From Tepidamorphus gemmatus (GTDB lineage: Bacteria > Pseudomonadota > Alphaproteobacteria > Rhizobiales > Tepidamorphaceae), in contig NZ_SMAK01000006.1 in assembly GCF_004346195.1 (NCBI RefSeq), positions 62,001 to 126,000 on the forward strand: 64,000 nucleotides of DNA. The letters run 5' to 3'. Positions 26,528-34,599 of the stretch are shown here, one piece after another. Position numbers and translations under genes: made by a program. The notes beneath the pieces are model-generated. The model had not been told where the DNA came from, made no database searches, and was given only the letters and a program-made list of their open reading frames with translations. Numbering within the stretch: position 1 is the first letter of the stretch; every line of letters starts with the position of its first letter.

Positions 26528-27424
26528 ATGACCGACACCCTGACGCTCGCCCTGTGGGCGACCAATCTCTCTGCGCCGCTGACCGGTCTCGAGGCCTGGG
26601 CGGCGCGGATCGATGCCAAGCTCGCGGAGGCCGCCCGCGCCGGTGCCGACCTCCTGATCATGCCGGAATATGCCTGCGAGCAGTGGCTGAGCTTCAAGCC
26701 CACCGGGCTCGCGCCAACGGCCGAGATCGGCTGGATGGCCGCGCAGGCGCCGCAGGCCCTCGAGATGCTCAAGCCGCTCCCGGCGCGGCATGGCGTGGCG
26801 CTGCTCGCCGGAACGATGCCGTGGACGGTGAATGGCAGCCAACGCAACCGCGCCTGGCTGATGCTGCCGGACGGGCGCGCCATTGCCCAGGACAAGATGG
26901 CCCTGACCCCGGGCGAGCAGGATCCGGAGAGCTGGACGCTAGCGACCGGCGACGAGATCGCCATCGTCGAATGGCGCGGCCTCAAGATCGCGACGCTGAT
27001 CTGCCTCGACGTGGAGATGCCGGCGCTGTCGAGTCTGCTGGCGCCGCAGGGGATCGACCTGCTGATGGTCCCGTCGATGACCGGGCTGTTGTCCGGGTAC
27101 AGCCGGGTGTTCGGCTGTGCCAAGGCGCGGGCGGTCGAACTGATGACGGTGGTCGCGGCGACCGGATGCGTCGGCACGGCGCCGGGAACCACGCAGAACG
27201 AAACCAACGTGTCCGGCTGCGCTGTCTTCGTGCCATGCGAACGGGAGCTCGGCTTCACCGGCGTCTTCGCCGCCACCGATCCGGTCGGCGCCCATGACGG
27301 CGACGGGCCGTTCCTGATCGCCCGCGACCTGCCGATCGGCCTGATCCGCCGGAAGCGGGCCGGTGCCGCCGAGGTCTGGCCGGGCGCCTGGTCGGCGGCG
27401 CATGTGCGCGTGAGGCGCTGCTGA
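26528..27424 (+). CDS. Carbon-nitrogen hydrolase (nitrilase superfamily amidase)
   Basis: A 298-residue nitrilase-fold amidase. The catalytic triad is readable: E47 in MPEYACE, K123 in AQDKMAL and C159 in LICLDVE. Such enzymes hydrolyse amides, carbamoyl groups (for example N-carbamoylputrescine or N-carbamoyl-beta-alanine) or omega-amides. The next gene, 106 bases on, is an acetylpolyamine amidohydrolase-like deacetylase, which hints at polyamine or related amide breakdown. The nearby preT-preA genes make a ureidopropionase role conceivable. The substrate is unknown. Confidence 0.82.
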   Translation: MTDTLTLALWATNLSAPLTGLEAWAARIDAKLAEAARAGADLLIMPEYACEQWLSFKPTGLAPTAEIGWMAAQAPQALEMLKPLPARHGVALLAGTMPWTVNGSQRNRAWLMLPDGRAIAQDKMALTPGEQDPESWTLATGDEIAIVEWRGLKIATLICLDVEMPALSSLLAPQGIDLLMVPSMTGLLSGYSRVFGCAKARAVELMTVVAATGCVGTAPGTTQNETNVSGCAVFVPCERELGFTGVFAATDPVGAHDGDGPFLIARDLPIGLIRRKRAGAAEVWPGAWSAAHVRVRRC

Positions 27425-27530
27425 CAGGGGCGGGCGGCATCATGCCGTCCGCCGTCGGCCCGGCCGGGCACCTGCCGTGCGGCGCCGGGACCGGTCACAG
27501 GACTCCGGCATCACGCCATTGGGAGGAACC

Positions 27531-28562
27531 ATGAAGACCGTCTACAGCGAGGATCACCGGCTTCATGCCGCGCGCATGGAGCTGATCGAAGGGACGCTGA
27601 AGCCCGCCGTGGAGAAGCCAGAGCGCGCCGAGATCGTGCTGGCGCGCATCCGCGAGACGGGTCTCGGACCGGTGGAGCCGCCACGCGAGTTCGGAACGGA
27701 GCCGCTCGGGCGGGTGCATGACGCCCGCTATCTCGCCTTCCTGGAGCGGGCCTGGGAGATGTGGACGGCGAGCGGGCGCGACTACGAGGCGCTGCCACTG
27801 GTCTGGGCGATCCGCGGCCTCCGGGCGGTCGAACCGGAGGCGATCGACGGCAAGCTGTCCTATTTCTCGATGGATGCCGGAACGCCGATCACGGCTGGCA
27901 CATGGGCCGCGGCGCGGGCGAGCGCCAATGTCGCGCTGACCGCCACGGCGATGGTCAGGGATGGCGCGCGGGCGGCGTTCGGCCTGTGCCGGCCGCCCGG
28001 CCATCACGCGGCCGCCGACTACTATGGCGGCTACTGCTTCCTCAACAACGCCGCCATCGCCGCGCAGTGGCTGCGCGACCAGGGCGCTGCCCGGGTCAGC
28101 GTCCTCGACGTGGACTACCACCACGGCAACGGCACCCAGGCCATCTTCTACGAGCGCGCCGACGTGCAGTTCGTCTCGCTGCACGGTGATCCGAGGACCG
28201 AGTACCCGTTCTTCCTCGGCTATGCCGACGAGACGGGGGCGGGTGCCGGCGAGGGCTACACGATCAACTACCCGATGCCGTTCGGTACCACCTATGACGT
28301 CTGGGGCGCAGCGTTGGATGACGCCTGCGGCAAGGTGGCGGGCTACGCGCCCGATGCGGTGGTGGTGTCGCTCGGCGTCGATACGTTCGAGCGCGACCCG
28401 ATCTCGCATTTCAAGCTGACGACGCCCGACTTCCTGCAGATCGGCCGCCGCATCGCCCGCCTGGGACGGCCGACCGTGTTCCTGATGGAGGGCGGCTACG
28501 CGGTCGAGGAGATCGGAATCAACACCGTCAACGTGCTGACCGGCTTCGAGGAGGAGGCATAG
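27531..28562 (+). CDS. Histone deacetylase family protein, acetylpolyamine amidohydrolase-like
   Basis: A 343-residue zinc-dependent deacetylase of the arginase/HDAC fold. Signature blocks are RPPGHHAAADYYGGYCFLNN near residue 155 (tandem active-site histidines), VLDVDYHHGNGTQAIFYE near 190 (zinc Asp and His), SLGVDTFERDP near 281 (second zinc Asp) and MEGGYAVEE near 321. The length and the short N-terminal MKTVYSEDHRLH opening match Mycoplana-type acetylpolyamine amidohydrolase (AphA). GGGAGGA lies six bases before ATG 27531. Deacetylation of acetylputrescine or a similar amine is the likely reaction. Confidence 0.85.
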   Translation: MKTVYSEDHRLHAARMELIEGTLKPAVEKPERAEIVLARIRETGLGPVEPPREFGTEPLGRVHDARYLAFLERAWEMWTASGRDYEALPLVWAIRGLRAVEPEAIDGKLSYFSMDAGTPITAGTWAAARASANVALTATAMVRDGARAAFGLCRPPGHHAAADYYGGYCFLNNAAIAAQWLRDQGAARVSVLDVDYHHGNGTQAIFYERADVQFVSLHGDPRTEYPFFLGYADETGAGAGEGYTINYPMPFGTTYDVWGAALDDACGKVAGYAPDAVVVSLGVDTFERDPISHFKLTTPDFLQIGRRIARLGRPTVFLMEGGYAVEEIGINTVNVLTGFEEEA

Positions 28563-28577
28563 CCGATCGGCGCAGCC

Positions 28578-28668
28578 TCATCCCGACCGGAGCGTCGCGA
28601 TCGGGACACATGACGGCGCCGGCATACCCACCCGATCCCGGAACGGCCCAAAGGCCGTCCGGGATGAC
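28578..28668. repeat. Intergenic palindromic repeat, between convergent genes
   Basis: A 91-base element with TCATCCCGACC at the left and GTCCGGGATGAC at the right, containing an inner GATCCCGG-AAC-GGCC-CAAA-GGCC-GTCCGGGAT stem. It fills the 136-base gap between the convergent deacetylase and preA genes and could act as a two-way terminator. Its closest relative in this window is at 31819-31924. Confidence 0.65.
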
Positions 28669-28698
28669 ATCGGCTGTGCGATGAAGGCGTGGCTGCCC

Positions 28699-30006
28699 CT
28701 ATTCAGCCGCCTCGCGAATCGCGTTGGGGTTGTTCGGGTGCGTGGTCCAGTTGCCGTAGGTGTCGGGGATCGGTTCCCTGGTGCGCGGGTCGATGCCGGT
28801 GATCCGCTCCATGGTGATGCAGTTCTCCACCGGACAGACCGAGACGCAGAGATTGCAGCCGACGCATTCTGAGTCGATCACCTCGAAGTGCCGGACGCCG
28901 TTCACCGTTGCAGTGATCGCCTGGTGCGAGGTGTCCTCGCAGACCACATGGCAGCGGCCGCACTTGATGCACAGATCCTGGTCGATGCGCGCCTTGGTGA
29001 CGTAGTTGAGGTTCAGGTACTGCCAGTCGGTGACGTTCGGCACGGCACGGCCGATGATCTCGGACAGGCGGGTGTAGCCCTTCTCGTCCATCCAGTCGTT
29101 CAGGCCGGCGATCATCTCCTTGACGACCTTGAAGCCATAGGTCATCGCGGCGGTGCAGACCTGCACATTGGTTGCACCCAGGGCCATGAACTCGACTGCA
29201 TCGCGCCACACGGTGACGCCGCCGATGCCGGAGATCGGGATGCCGCGGGTCTGCGGATCGCGGGCGATCTCGGCCACCATGTGCAGCGCGATCGGCTTGA
29301 TCGCCGGGCCGCAATAGCCGCCGTGGGTGCCCTTGCCATCGATTGTGGGTTGCGGCGCCCAAGTGTCGATGTCCACCGCGATGATGGAGTTCACCGTGTT
29401 GACCAGCGACACCGCGTCGGCGCCGCCGGCCTTCGCCGCCCGCGCGGGCGCGCGGATGTCGGTGACGTTCGGGGTGAGCTTGACCACCACCGGCATCCGC
29501 GTGTGCTGCTTGCACCAGCGCGTCACCATCTCGATGTATTCGGGGACCTGGCCGACGGCCGAGCCCATGCCGCGTTCCGACATGCCGTGCGGACAGCCGA
29601 AGTTCAGCTCCACGCCGTCGGCCTCGGTCTCCTCGACGCGCTTGAGGATCGCGGCCCAGTTCGCCTCCTCGCAGGGCACCATCAGCGAGACGATCAGGCC
29701 GCGGTCGGGCCAGTCGCGCTTCACCCGCTTGATCTCCTGCAGGTTGATCTCCAGCGGGCGGTCGGTGATCAGCTCGATATTGTTGAAGCCGGTCAGCCGC
29801 CGGTCCGGCCCCCAGGTGGCGCCGTAGCGCGGGCCGCTGACGTTGACGATCGGCGGATCCTCGCCGAGCGTCTTCCACACGACGCCGCCCCAGCCCTGCT
29901 GGAAGGCGCGCACCACATTGTACTCCTTGTCGGTCGGCGGCGCGGACGCCAGCCAGAACGGATTGGGGGTCCTGATCCCCAGGAATTCGCTGCGAAGATC
30001 GGCCAT
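28699..30006 (-). CDS. preA: NAD-dependent dihydropyrimidine dehydrogenase subunit PreA
   Basis: A 435-residue flavin and iron-sulfur subunit that, with PreT, interconverts uracil/thymine and dihydropyrimidines. The N-terminal dihydroorotate-dehydrogenase-like FMN barrel carries ELNFGCPHGM near residue 132 (active-site Cys) and GIGGVTVWRDA near 260. The C-terminus holds two 4Fe-4S clusters, CIKCGRCHVVC and CVGCNLCVSVCP. AGGAGGAG lies just before ATG 30006. It follows preT on the same strand after a 183-base gap. Confidence 0.95.
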   Translation of the reverse strand: MADLRSEFLGIRTPNPFWLASAPPTDKEYNVVRAFQQGWGGVVWKTLGEDPPIVNVSGPRYGATWGPDRRLTGFNNIELITDRPLEINLQEIKRVKRDWPDRGLIVSLMVPCEEANWAAILKRVEETEADGVELNFGCPHGMSERGMGSAVGQVPEYIEMVTRWCKQHTRMPVVVKLTPNVTDIRAPARAAKAGGADAVSLVNTVNSIIAVDIDTWAPQPTIDGKGTHGGYCGPAIKPIALHMVAEIARDPQTRGIPISGIGGVTVWRDAVEFMALGATNVQVCTAAMTYGFKVVKEMIAGLNDWMDEKGYTRLSEIIGRAVPNVTDWQYLNLNYVTKARIDQDLCIKCGRCHVVCEDTSHQAITATVNGVRHFEVIDSECVGCNLCVSVCPVENCITMERITGIDPRTREPIPDTYGNWTTHPNNPNAIREAAE

Positions 30007-30024
30007 GCTCTCCTCCTGTGACCG

Positions 30025-30115
30025 AGACTTTGCATCCTGCCCGGCTGATCCTCCCGGCCGAGAAGGGCCTTCCGACCGAGCGAGGCGGATGCCGGGTTCG
30101 GGATGCCGCCGCTGA
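30025..30115. repeat. Degenerate intergenic repeat between preT and preA
   Basis: The preT-preA gap contains GCATCCTGCCCGGCTGATCC, an inner GGCC-GAGAA-GGGCC hairpin, then GAGCGAGGCGG and GGTTCGGGATGCC. The layout follows the GTCATCCCG palindrome family and shares the GAGCGAGGCGG tail with the copy at 36015. It may modulate, rather than end, read-through into preA. Confidence 0.45.
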
Positions 30116-30189
30116 GACCATCGTCGCGACGCCGGATCGACCCGTGGGTCATTCGGCATGGCGCGGCACCGGCGGCGGCCCCGGACGGT

Positions 30190-31560
30190 TCAGGCGCCGG
30201 CGGTCAGTGCCCGGTGGATGCTTTCCGCAGCCAGCTTGCCGTCCTCGACAGCCGCCACCGTCAGATCCTTGCCGCCGGCGACGCAGTCGCCGCCCGCCCA
30301 GACCCGGGCAAGCGAGGTGCGGCGCTCCGCGTCGACGCGGATACGCCCGGACTCGAGCGCGATGCCGGCACCGGATCCGTTGAGCGGGGCCGGATCGAAG
30401 GCCTGCCCGATCGCCTTGAACACCATGTCGGCGGGAAGCTCCCAGATCTCGCCGGTGCCGACCAGCCGGTCGCCGTCGAGCCGCGTCGTCTCGAAGGCGA
30501 CGGCCCGCACGTGATTGTCGTTGCCGCCGAGGATGCGGACGGGTCGCGCCCAATGGCGGATGACGACGCCACGGGTCAGCGCCAGTTCCTGCTCGAATCC
30601 GCTGGCGCCCATCTGCTCCTGGCCACGGCGGTAGACGATGGTGACCTCCTGCGCACCGAGCAGCTTCGACTGCACGGCGACATCGATGGCGGTCATCCCG
30701 CCGCCGATCACGACGACGCGGCGGCCGACCGGCAATTCGGCGAGGTTCCCGGCCTGGCGCAAGCTGGCGATGTAATCTACCGCGTCGATCACGCCGTCGA
30801 GATCTTCGCCCGGGACGTCGAGCGCATTGACGGCGCCGAGGCCGAGAGCGAGGAACACCGCGTCGAAGGCGGACGTGAGCTCGGCGAGGCTCAGATCCCG
30901 GCCGAGCGCCTTGCCGGTCTCGATGGTGATGCCGCCGACCGACAGGACGAACGCGACCTCGCGCTGGGCGAAATCATCGACGGTCTTGTAGGCGGCGATG
31001 CCGTATTCGTTGAGACCGCCCGGCTTCTCGCGGGCCTCGTAGATCACGACGTCGTGGCCGTGCAGGGCAAGACGGTGGGCGCAGGCGAGTCCCGCCGGCC
31101 CGGCGCCGACGATGGCGACGCGCTTGCCGGTCGGATCGGCGCGGGAGAACGGCTGCCCGCCGCGCGTCGCCATCCAGGCATCGGTGGCATGCCGCTGCAA
31201 TTCGCCGATCCTTACCGGCTTGCCCTCGGCCTCCATGCGCACGCAGGCCTCTTCGCACAGGGTCTCGGTAGGGCAGACGCGGGCACACATGCCGCCCAGG
31301 ATGTTCTCGGCGAAGATCGTGCGGGCCGCGCCGATCGGGTTGCCAGTCGCGATCTCGCGTATGAACAGTGGAATGTCGATCGAGGTCGGACAGGCGACGG
31401 TGCAGGGTGCGTCGTGGCAGAAGTAGCAGCGGTCGGCCTCGACCCGCGCCTCGTGAGTCGTCAGCGGCGGATGCAGATCCGAGAAGTTTTCGAGATAGTC
31501 CTCGGGCGCCAGTCGCCCGGCGGCGATGTCGGGCGCGCCGACATGCGGGGTCGATGCCAT
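30190..31560 (-). CDS. preT: NAD-dependent dihydropyrimidine dehydrogenase subunit PreT
   Basis: A 456-residue glutamate-synthase-small-subunit-like flavoprotein that passes electrons between NADH and PreA. The N-terminal cysteine-rich domain has CYFCHDAPCTVACPTSIDIP near residue 48 and CARVCPTETLCEEAC near 91. An FAD site (VAIVGAGPAGLACAHRL near 146) and an NAD(P) site (VVVIGGGMTAIDVA near 278) follow. ATG 31560 is supported by GGAGGAGGAAGG immediately upstream; upstream in-frame residues are Arg-rich and not family-like. No dihydropyrimidinase or ureidopropionase gene accompanies it in this window. Confidence 0.93.
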   Translation of the reverse strand: MASTPHVGAPDIAAGRLAPEDYLENFSDLHPPLTTHEARVEADRCYFCHDAPCTVACPTSIDIPLFIREIATGNPIGAARTIFAENILGGMCARVCPTETLCEEACVRMEAEGKPVRIGELQRHATDAWMATRGGQPFSRADPTGKRVAIVGAGPAGLACAHRLALHGHDVVIYEAREKPGGLNEYGIAAYKTVDDFAQREVAFVLSVGGITIETGKALGRDLSLAELTSAFDAVFLALGLGAVNALDVPGEDLDGVIDAVDYIASLRQAGNLAELPVGRRVVVIGGGMTAIDVAVQSKLLGAQEVTIVYRRGQEQMGASGFEQELALTRGVVIRHWARPVRILGGNDNHVRAVAFETTRLDGDRLVGTGEIWELPADMVFKAIGQAFDPAPLNGSGAGIALESGRIRVDAERRTSLARVWAGGDCVAGGKDLTVAAVEDGKLAAESIHRALTAGA

Positions 31561-31694
31561 GCCTTCCTCCTCCATGGCGGGCACGGCGCCTCCCTCCCCT
31601 GTCCGCCCGGCCCGCCGGGGGAGCCGCGTGGACGGGAGGCGCGGTCGCGCCCGTAACGGCAGCATGGCACCAATCCGACGAAAGCGCAAAATTT

Positions 31695-31710
31695 TTTATC
31701 GGATGGTCAA
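31695..31710. promoter_or_regulatory. RutR-like operator upstream of preT-preA
   Basis: In the AT-rich spot 135 bases upstream of preT, TTTATCGGATGGTCAA matches the known RutR palindrome TTGACCA-NN-TGGTCAA at 11 of 14 fixed positions, with a perfect right half. RutR is a TetR-family pyrimidine regulator, so a site here fits preT-preA function. No rutR gene is in the window. The call is by resemblance only. Confidence 0.45.
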
Positions 31711-31763
31711 AATACCAGCGAACTGTCCGCGCAGCCGGCGGATGCGGTGTCCCCGAAACGCGA

Positions 31764-31787
31764 ACGGCCCCGCCGCAGCGGGGCCGT
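31764..31787 (-). terminator. Strong GC hairpin downstream of bioY
   Basis: A perfect 10-base-pair stem with a four-base CGCA loop (ACGGCCCCGC / GCGGGGCCGT) lies between the bioY stop and the preT promoter region. It would separate the long minus-strand transporter/pxp/bioY transcript from preT-preA. No U-tract follows on either strand, so its efficiency as an intrinsic terminator is uncertain. Confidence 0.5.
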
Positions 31788-31818
31788 ATCCTGGTCGCAA
31801 CGTTGCAGCCCTTCCTGC

Positions 31819-31924
31819 GTCATCCCGACCGGAGCGGAGCGAAGGCCGGCTTCGCAGCGCATCCGAGCGCCAGAGGCCCCGCCCGCTCGATCCCGGATCG
31901 GCCAGCGGGCCGGTCCGGGATGAC
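31819..31924. repeat. Intergenic palindromic repeat downstream of bioY
   Basis: A 106-base element bounded by GTCATCCCGACC and GGTCCGGGATGAC (inverted ends). Its right half has GATCCCGGATCGGCC and GGGCCGGTCCGGGATGAC, the best-preserved copy of the family in this window. It lies 12 bases past the bioY stop. Confidence 0.7.
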
Positions 31925-31935
31925 GCCGCCGCAGA

Positions 31936-32517
31936 CTATTGCCTGCCGACCAACTTCCAGGCGATCGGCATCACCGCCATGGCGAGCGCGATCTTCAGCG
32001 CCTCGGCGGGCAGGAACGGCATCAGGCCGCCGGCGATCGCCTTCTCGAAGCCGATCAGGCTGGTCAACCACGCCAGGCCGAAGACGAAGATGATGACATC
32101 GCCGATCAGGAACATCGCCAGTGCCGTCGGCCAGCGGCGGTCGAAGCCACGCTCGGCGAGGAAGCCGACAACGATGGCGGCGGCCAGGAAGCCGATCAGG
32201 TAGCCGCCGGTCGGGCCGGCCATGTAGGCAAGACCGGCGCCCCGGCCGAATACCGGCAGCCCGAGCGCGCCCTCAAGGAGATAGAGGGCGACGGTGGCGC
32301 CGGCCAGCCGCGGCCCGTAAGCGGCACCGATCACCATTACCGCGAAGGTCTGCATCGACATCTGCACCGGCCAGAATGGCACCATGATCTTGGCAGAGAT
32401 CGTGAGCAGCACCGTCCCGATCAGCGCCAGCACGACATTGCGGACGATCTCGGACCCGCCGCGCGCCGGCCACAGCGTTCCGGCCAGAGTCGGCATGCGG
32501 CTTTCGATTGCATTCAT
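31936..32517 (-). CDS. bioY: Biotin transporter substrate-binding subunit BioY
   Basis: A 193-residue membrane protein with about six helices and the BioY hallmarks 'KIMVPFWPVQMSMQTFAVM' near residue 44 and 'GPTGGYLIGFLAA' near 106. BioY binds biotin for energy-coupling factor (ECF) uptake and can work alone; no bioM or bioN is present. ATG 32517 has a GGGAG site 8-9 bases upstream. It is the last gene of the strand-coherent run that includes a biotin carboxylase and biotin carrier protein, 228 bases after pxpC. No BioR operator (TTATCTATAA type) was seen. Confidence 0.93.
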   Translation of the reverse strand: MNAIESRMPTLAGTLWPARGGSEIVRNVVLALIGTVLLTISAKIMVPFWPVQMSMQTFAVMVIGAAYGPRLAGATVALYLLEGALGLPVFGRGAGLAYMAGPTGGYLIGFLAAAIVVGFLAERGFDRRWPTALAMFLIGDVIIFVFGLAWLTSLIGFEKAIAGGLMPFLPAEALKIALAMAVMPIAWKLVGRQ

Positions 32518-32745
32518 CAGTGAACTCCCCTGTTCCACCCGCGAAGTGTTGTCCCGATACAGGGTCTCGCCGACCCCGTGCGTTCCGTCAAGAGACGTTT
32601 GACCGCCGGCGCGCCCTTCCGATCCGGTTCATGCCCGTACTCCTCTCCGCACCTCGTCATCGCCAACGGGCTCAGGCCGCCCCTGGCTCTGCGGCCTTGC
32701 TGTCGGCTGGCCCGACGCATCTGGCATCAGGCCGGCGCCCCCAGT

Positions 32746-33714
32746 TCAGGCCAGCGCGTCGCGCACCTTCTGCAGTCCGGCCTCGCGGTCGTGGCGCGCC
32801 TTGAGGGCGGTCGCCATGTCGACCTCGACGAAGCGGGTCTCGGTGTGTGGCTGCATCTGGCCGATCAGATCCATGTCGGCGGAAATCACCGTGCCGAGCA
32901 TGAAGTAGCCGCCGCCCGAGACCGCATCGCGGTGCAGCACGATCGGTTCGGTGCCGCCGGGCACCTGGATCGAGCCGTAGGGATAGCAGGCATCGACGAT
33001 GTTCGAGGGATCGGATCCCGCACCGAACGGCTGTTCGCGCGGCACGAAGTCGAGCGGCCGCCCGCCGCGGAACCGGTAGCCGATGCGATCCGCCTCCGGC
33101 GCGACCTTCCAGGTGTCGGCGAAGAAGTGCCGGCCGGCCTCGGCCGTGATCCGGTGCCAGTAGAGACCCGGCAGCATCCGCAGCTCCGCCGGCTTGCCCG
33201 GCATCCGGCGCAGCGCGGCCGGCACCGAACGTCCCGCCCTGCCGGCGCCTGCGCCGACGGGCAGCGTGTCGCCCGCGGCAAGCGCCCTGCCCTCGTGACC
33301 GCCCAGGGCGCCAAGGGCATAGGTCGACCGGCTGCCGAGCACCACCGGCACATCGATGCCACCGGAAACGGCGATATAGGCTCGGGCGCCCGCCTTGAGG
33401 AACGAGAAGGACAGTCTCTGGCCGGCCTTTACCGGGAACGACGTCCACGTCTCGCGCTCCTCGCCGTCGACCTTGGGCGGCAGGTCGGCGCCGGTCACGG
33501 CAACCACGGCGTCCCGGGTGAACTCGAGTTCCGGCCCCATGAACACGCATTCGAGACAGGCCGCCCCCTCGTCATTTCCGACCAGCAGATTGGCGCAGAC
33601 GAGCGCATAGCGATCCATGGCGCCGGAGAGCGGAATGCCGAGATGGTAGTAGCCGGGCCGGCCGAGATCCTGAACGGTGGTGGCAAGCCCGGGCGCAATC
33701 ACCTTAATGGCCAT
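32746..33714 (-). CDS. pxpC: 5-oxoprolinase subunit C family protein (KipA/AHS2, biotin-dependent carboxyltransferase-like)
   Basis: A 322-residue protein of the allophanate-hydrolase-subunit-2/KipA family. It opens with the typical VIAPGLATTVQDLGRPGYYHLGIP, followed by MDRYALVCANLLVGND, GGIDVPVVLGSRSTYALG near residue 119 and GGGYFMLGTVISADMDLIGQ near 275. In PxpABC this subunit helps split 5-oxoproline with ATP. The same fold, fused to AHS1, is the carboxyltransferase domain of urea carboxylase. It overlaps pxpB by 11 bases. With biotin carboxylase and carrier genes next door, the carboxyltransferase reading deserves weight. Confidence 0.88.
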   Translation of the reverse strand: MAIKVIAPGLATTVQDLGRPGYYHLGIPLSGAMDRYALVCANLLVGNDEGAACLECVFMGPELEFTRDAVVAVTGADLPPKVDGEERETWTSFPVKAGQRLSFSFLKAGARAYIAVSGGIDVPVVLGSRSTYALGALGGHEGRALAAGDTLPVGAGAGRAGRSVPAALRRMPGKPAELRMLPGLYWHRITAEAGRHFFADTWKVAPEADRIGYRFRGGRPLDFVPREQPFGAGSDPSNIVDACYPYGSIQVPGGTEPIVLHRDAVSGGGYFMLGTVISADMDLIGQMQPHTETRFVEVDMATALKARHDREAGLQKVRDALA

Positions 33715-34579
33715 TGAGCACCCCCTCGAGCCTGGCGTTGTAGCCGTCGATGTCCTTGTTGAATTCGTCGAGATCGAAGGTGACCTCCCGCACTTTCGGC
33801 ATGTAGCGGTTCGCCGCCACGGCCGCGACCGTGTCGTCGTATTCAGCCCGGTCGATCGGCTTCCACTTCACGATGTCGCCCGGGCGGAAGAACACCATGA
33901 AGTCGCGGAGATAGCTGATCTCCTGCTTCGGGTCGTAGATCGGCATCGGCGTGATGCCGAACATCTGGTAGCCGCCGGCGCCGCGCACCGAGTAGATGCA
34001 GCCGAAGCAGCCACCGATACCGACCGTCAGCTTCGGCGTGTCGGTACGCGGGCGCAGATACTTCGGAACCTGGATCTGCCGCTTGCGCTCGACCATCTGA
34101 TAGAGGAACGGCAGGCCGGCGACGAAACCGACCATCGACACGAACCAGGGCGCGCCGGAATGCGCCTTGATGAAGTCGTCGACCGTCGCATAGCCGTTGA
34201 TCCGAGCTGCGTACTCGATGTCGGTCGAATTCGGATCCTGATGGCGCTCGCGGAAGCGCATCAGCGTCTCGGTGGTCCACGGATCGCGGTAGAACACCGG
34301 CACCTCGATGATGCGCGTCTGGATGCGTGACTCGGCCTTCTCCGCCGCCGCCTCCAGAGACTTCAGCTCGGCCAGCATGTCATCCGGGCTGATCACGTCC
34401 GGGTCGAACTTGATCTGGAACGACGCGTTCGCCGGGCAGATCTCGGTGACCCCCCTGATGCCCGCCTGCTTCACCGCATTGGTGATCGACAGGCTCTTGA
34501 AGAACGCCTCGAGCGACATCTCCTCGTCCACCTCGACGAAGACGTGTTCGTCTCCGCCGAAGGAGTATCGTGCTGTCAT
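33704..34579 (-). CDS. pxpB: 5-oxoprolinase subunit B family protein (KipI/AHS1), urea-carboxylase-like
   Basis: A 291-residue AHS1/KipI-family protein, clearly longer than Bacillus PxpB (about 240 residues or fewer). Several stretches resemble the carboxyltransferase part of urea carboxylase rather than PxpB: KYLRPRTDTPKLTVGIGG near residue 170, the following CIYSVRGAGGYQMFGITP, and a C-terminal 'LRDFMVFFRPGDIVKWKPI'. These comparisons are from memory of the families. It lies 20 bases after the biotin carboxylase gene and overlaps pxpC, so BC, AHS1 and AHS2 are translated together. Confidence 0.85.
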   Translation of the reverse strand: MTARYSFGGDEHVFVEVDEEMSLEAFFKSLSITNAVKQAGIRGVTEICPANASFQIKFDPDVISPDDMLAELKSLEAAAEKAESRIQTRIIEVPVFYRDPWTTETLMRFRERHQDPNSTDIEYAARINGYATVDDFIKAHSGAPWFVSMVGFVAGLPFLYQMVERKRQIQVPKYLRPRTDTPKLTVGIGGCFGCIYSVRGAGGYQMFGITPMPIYDPKQEISYLRDFMVFFRPGDIVKWKPIDRAEYDDTVAAVAANRYMPKVREVTFDLDEFNKDIDGYNARLEGVLNGH

Positions 34580-34599
34580 CGGTTCGGTTCCTCCCCTGT

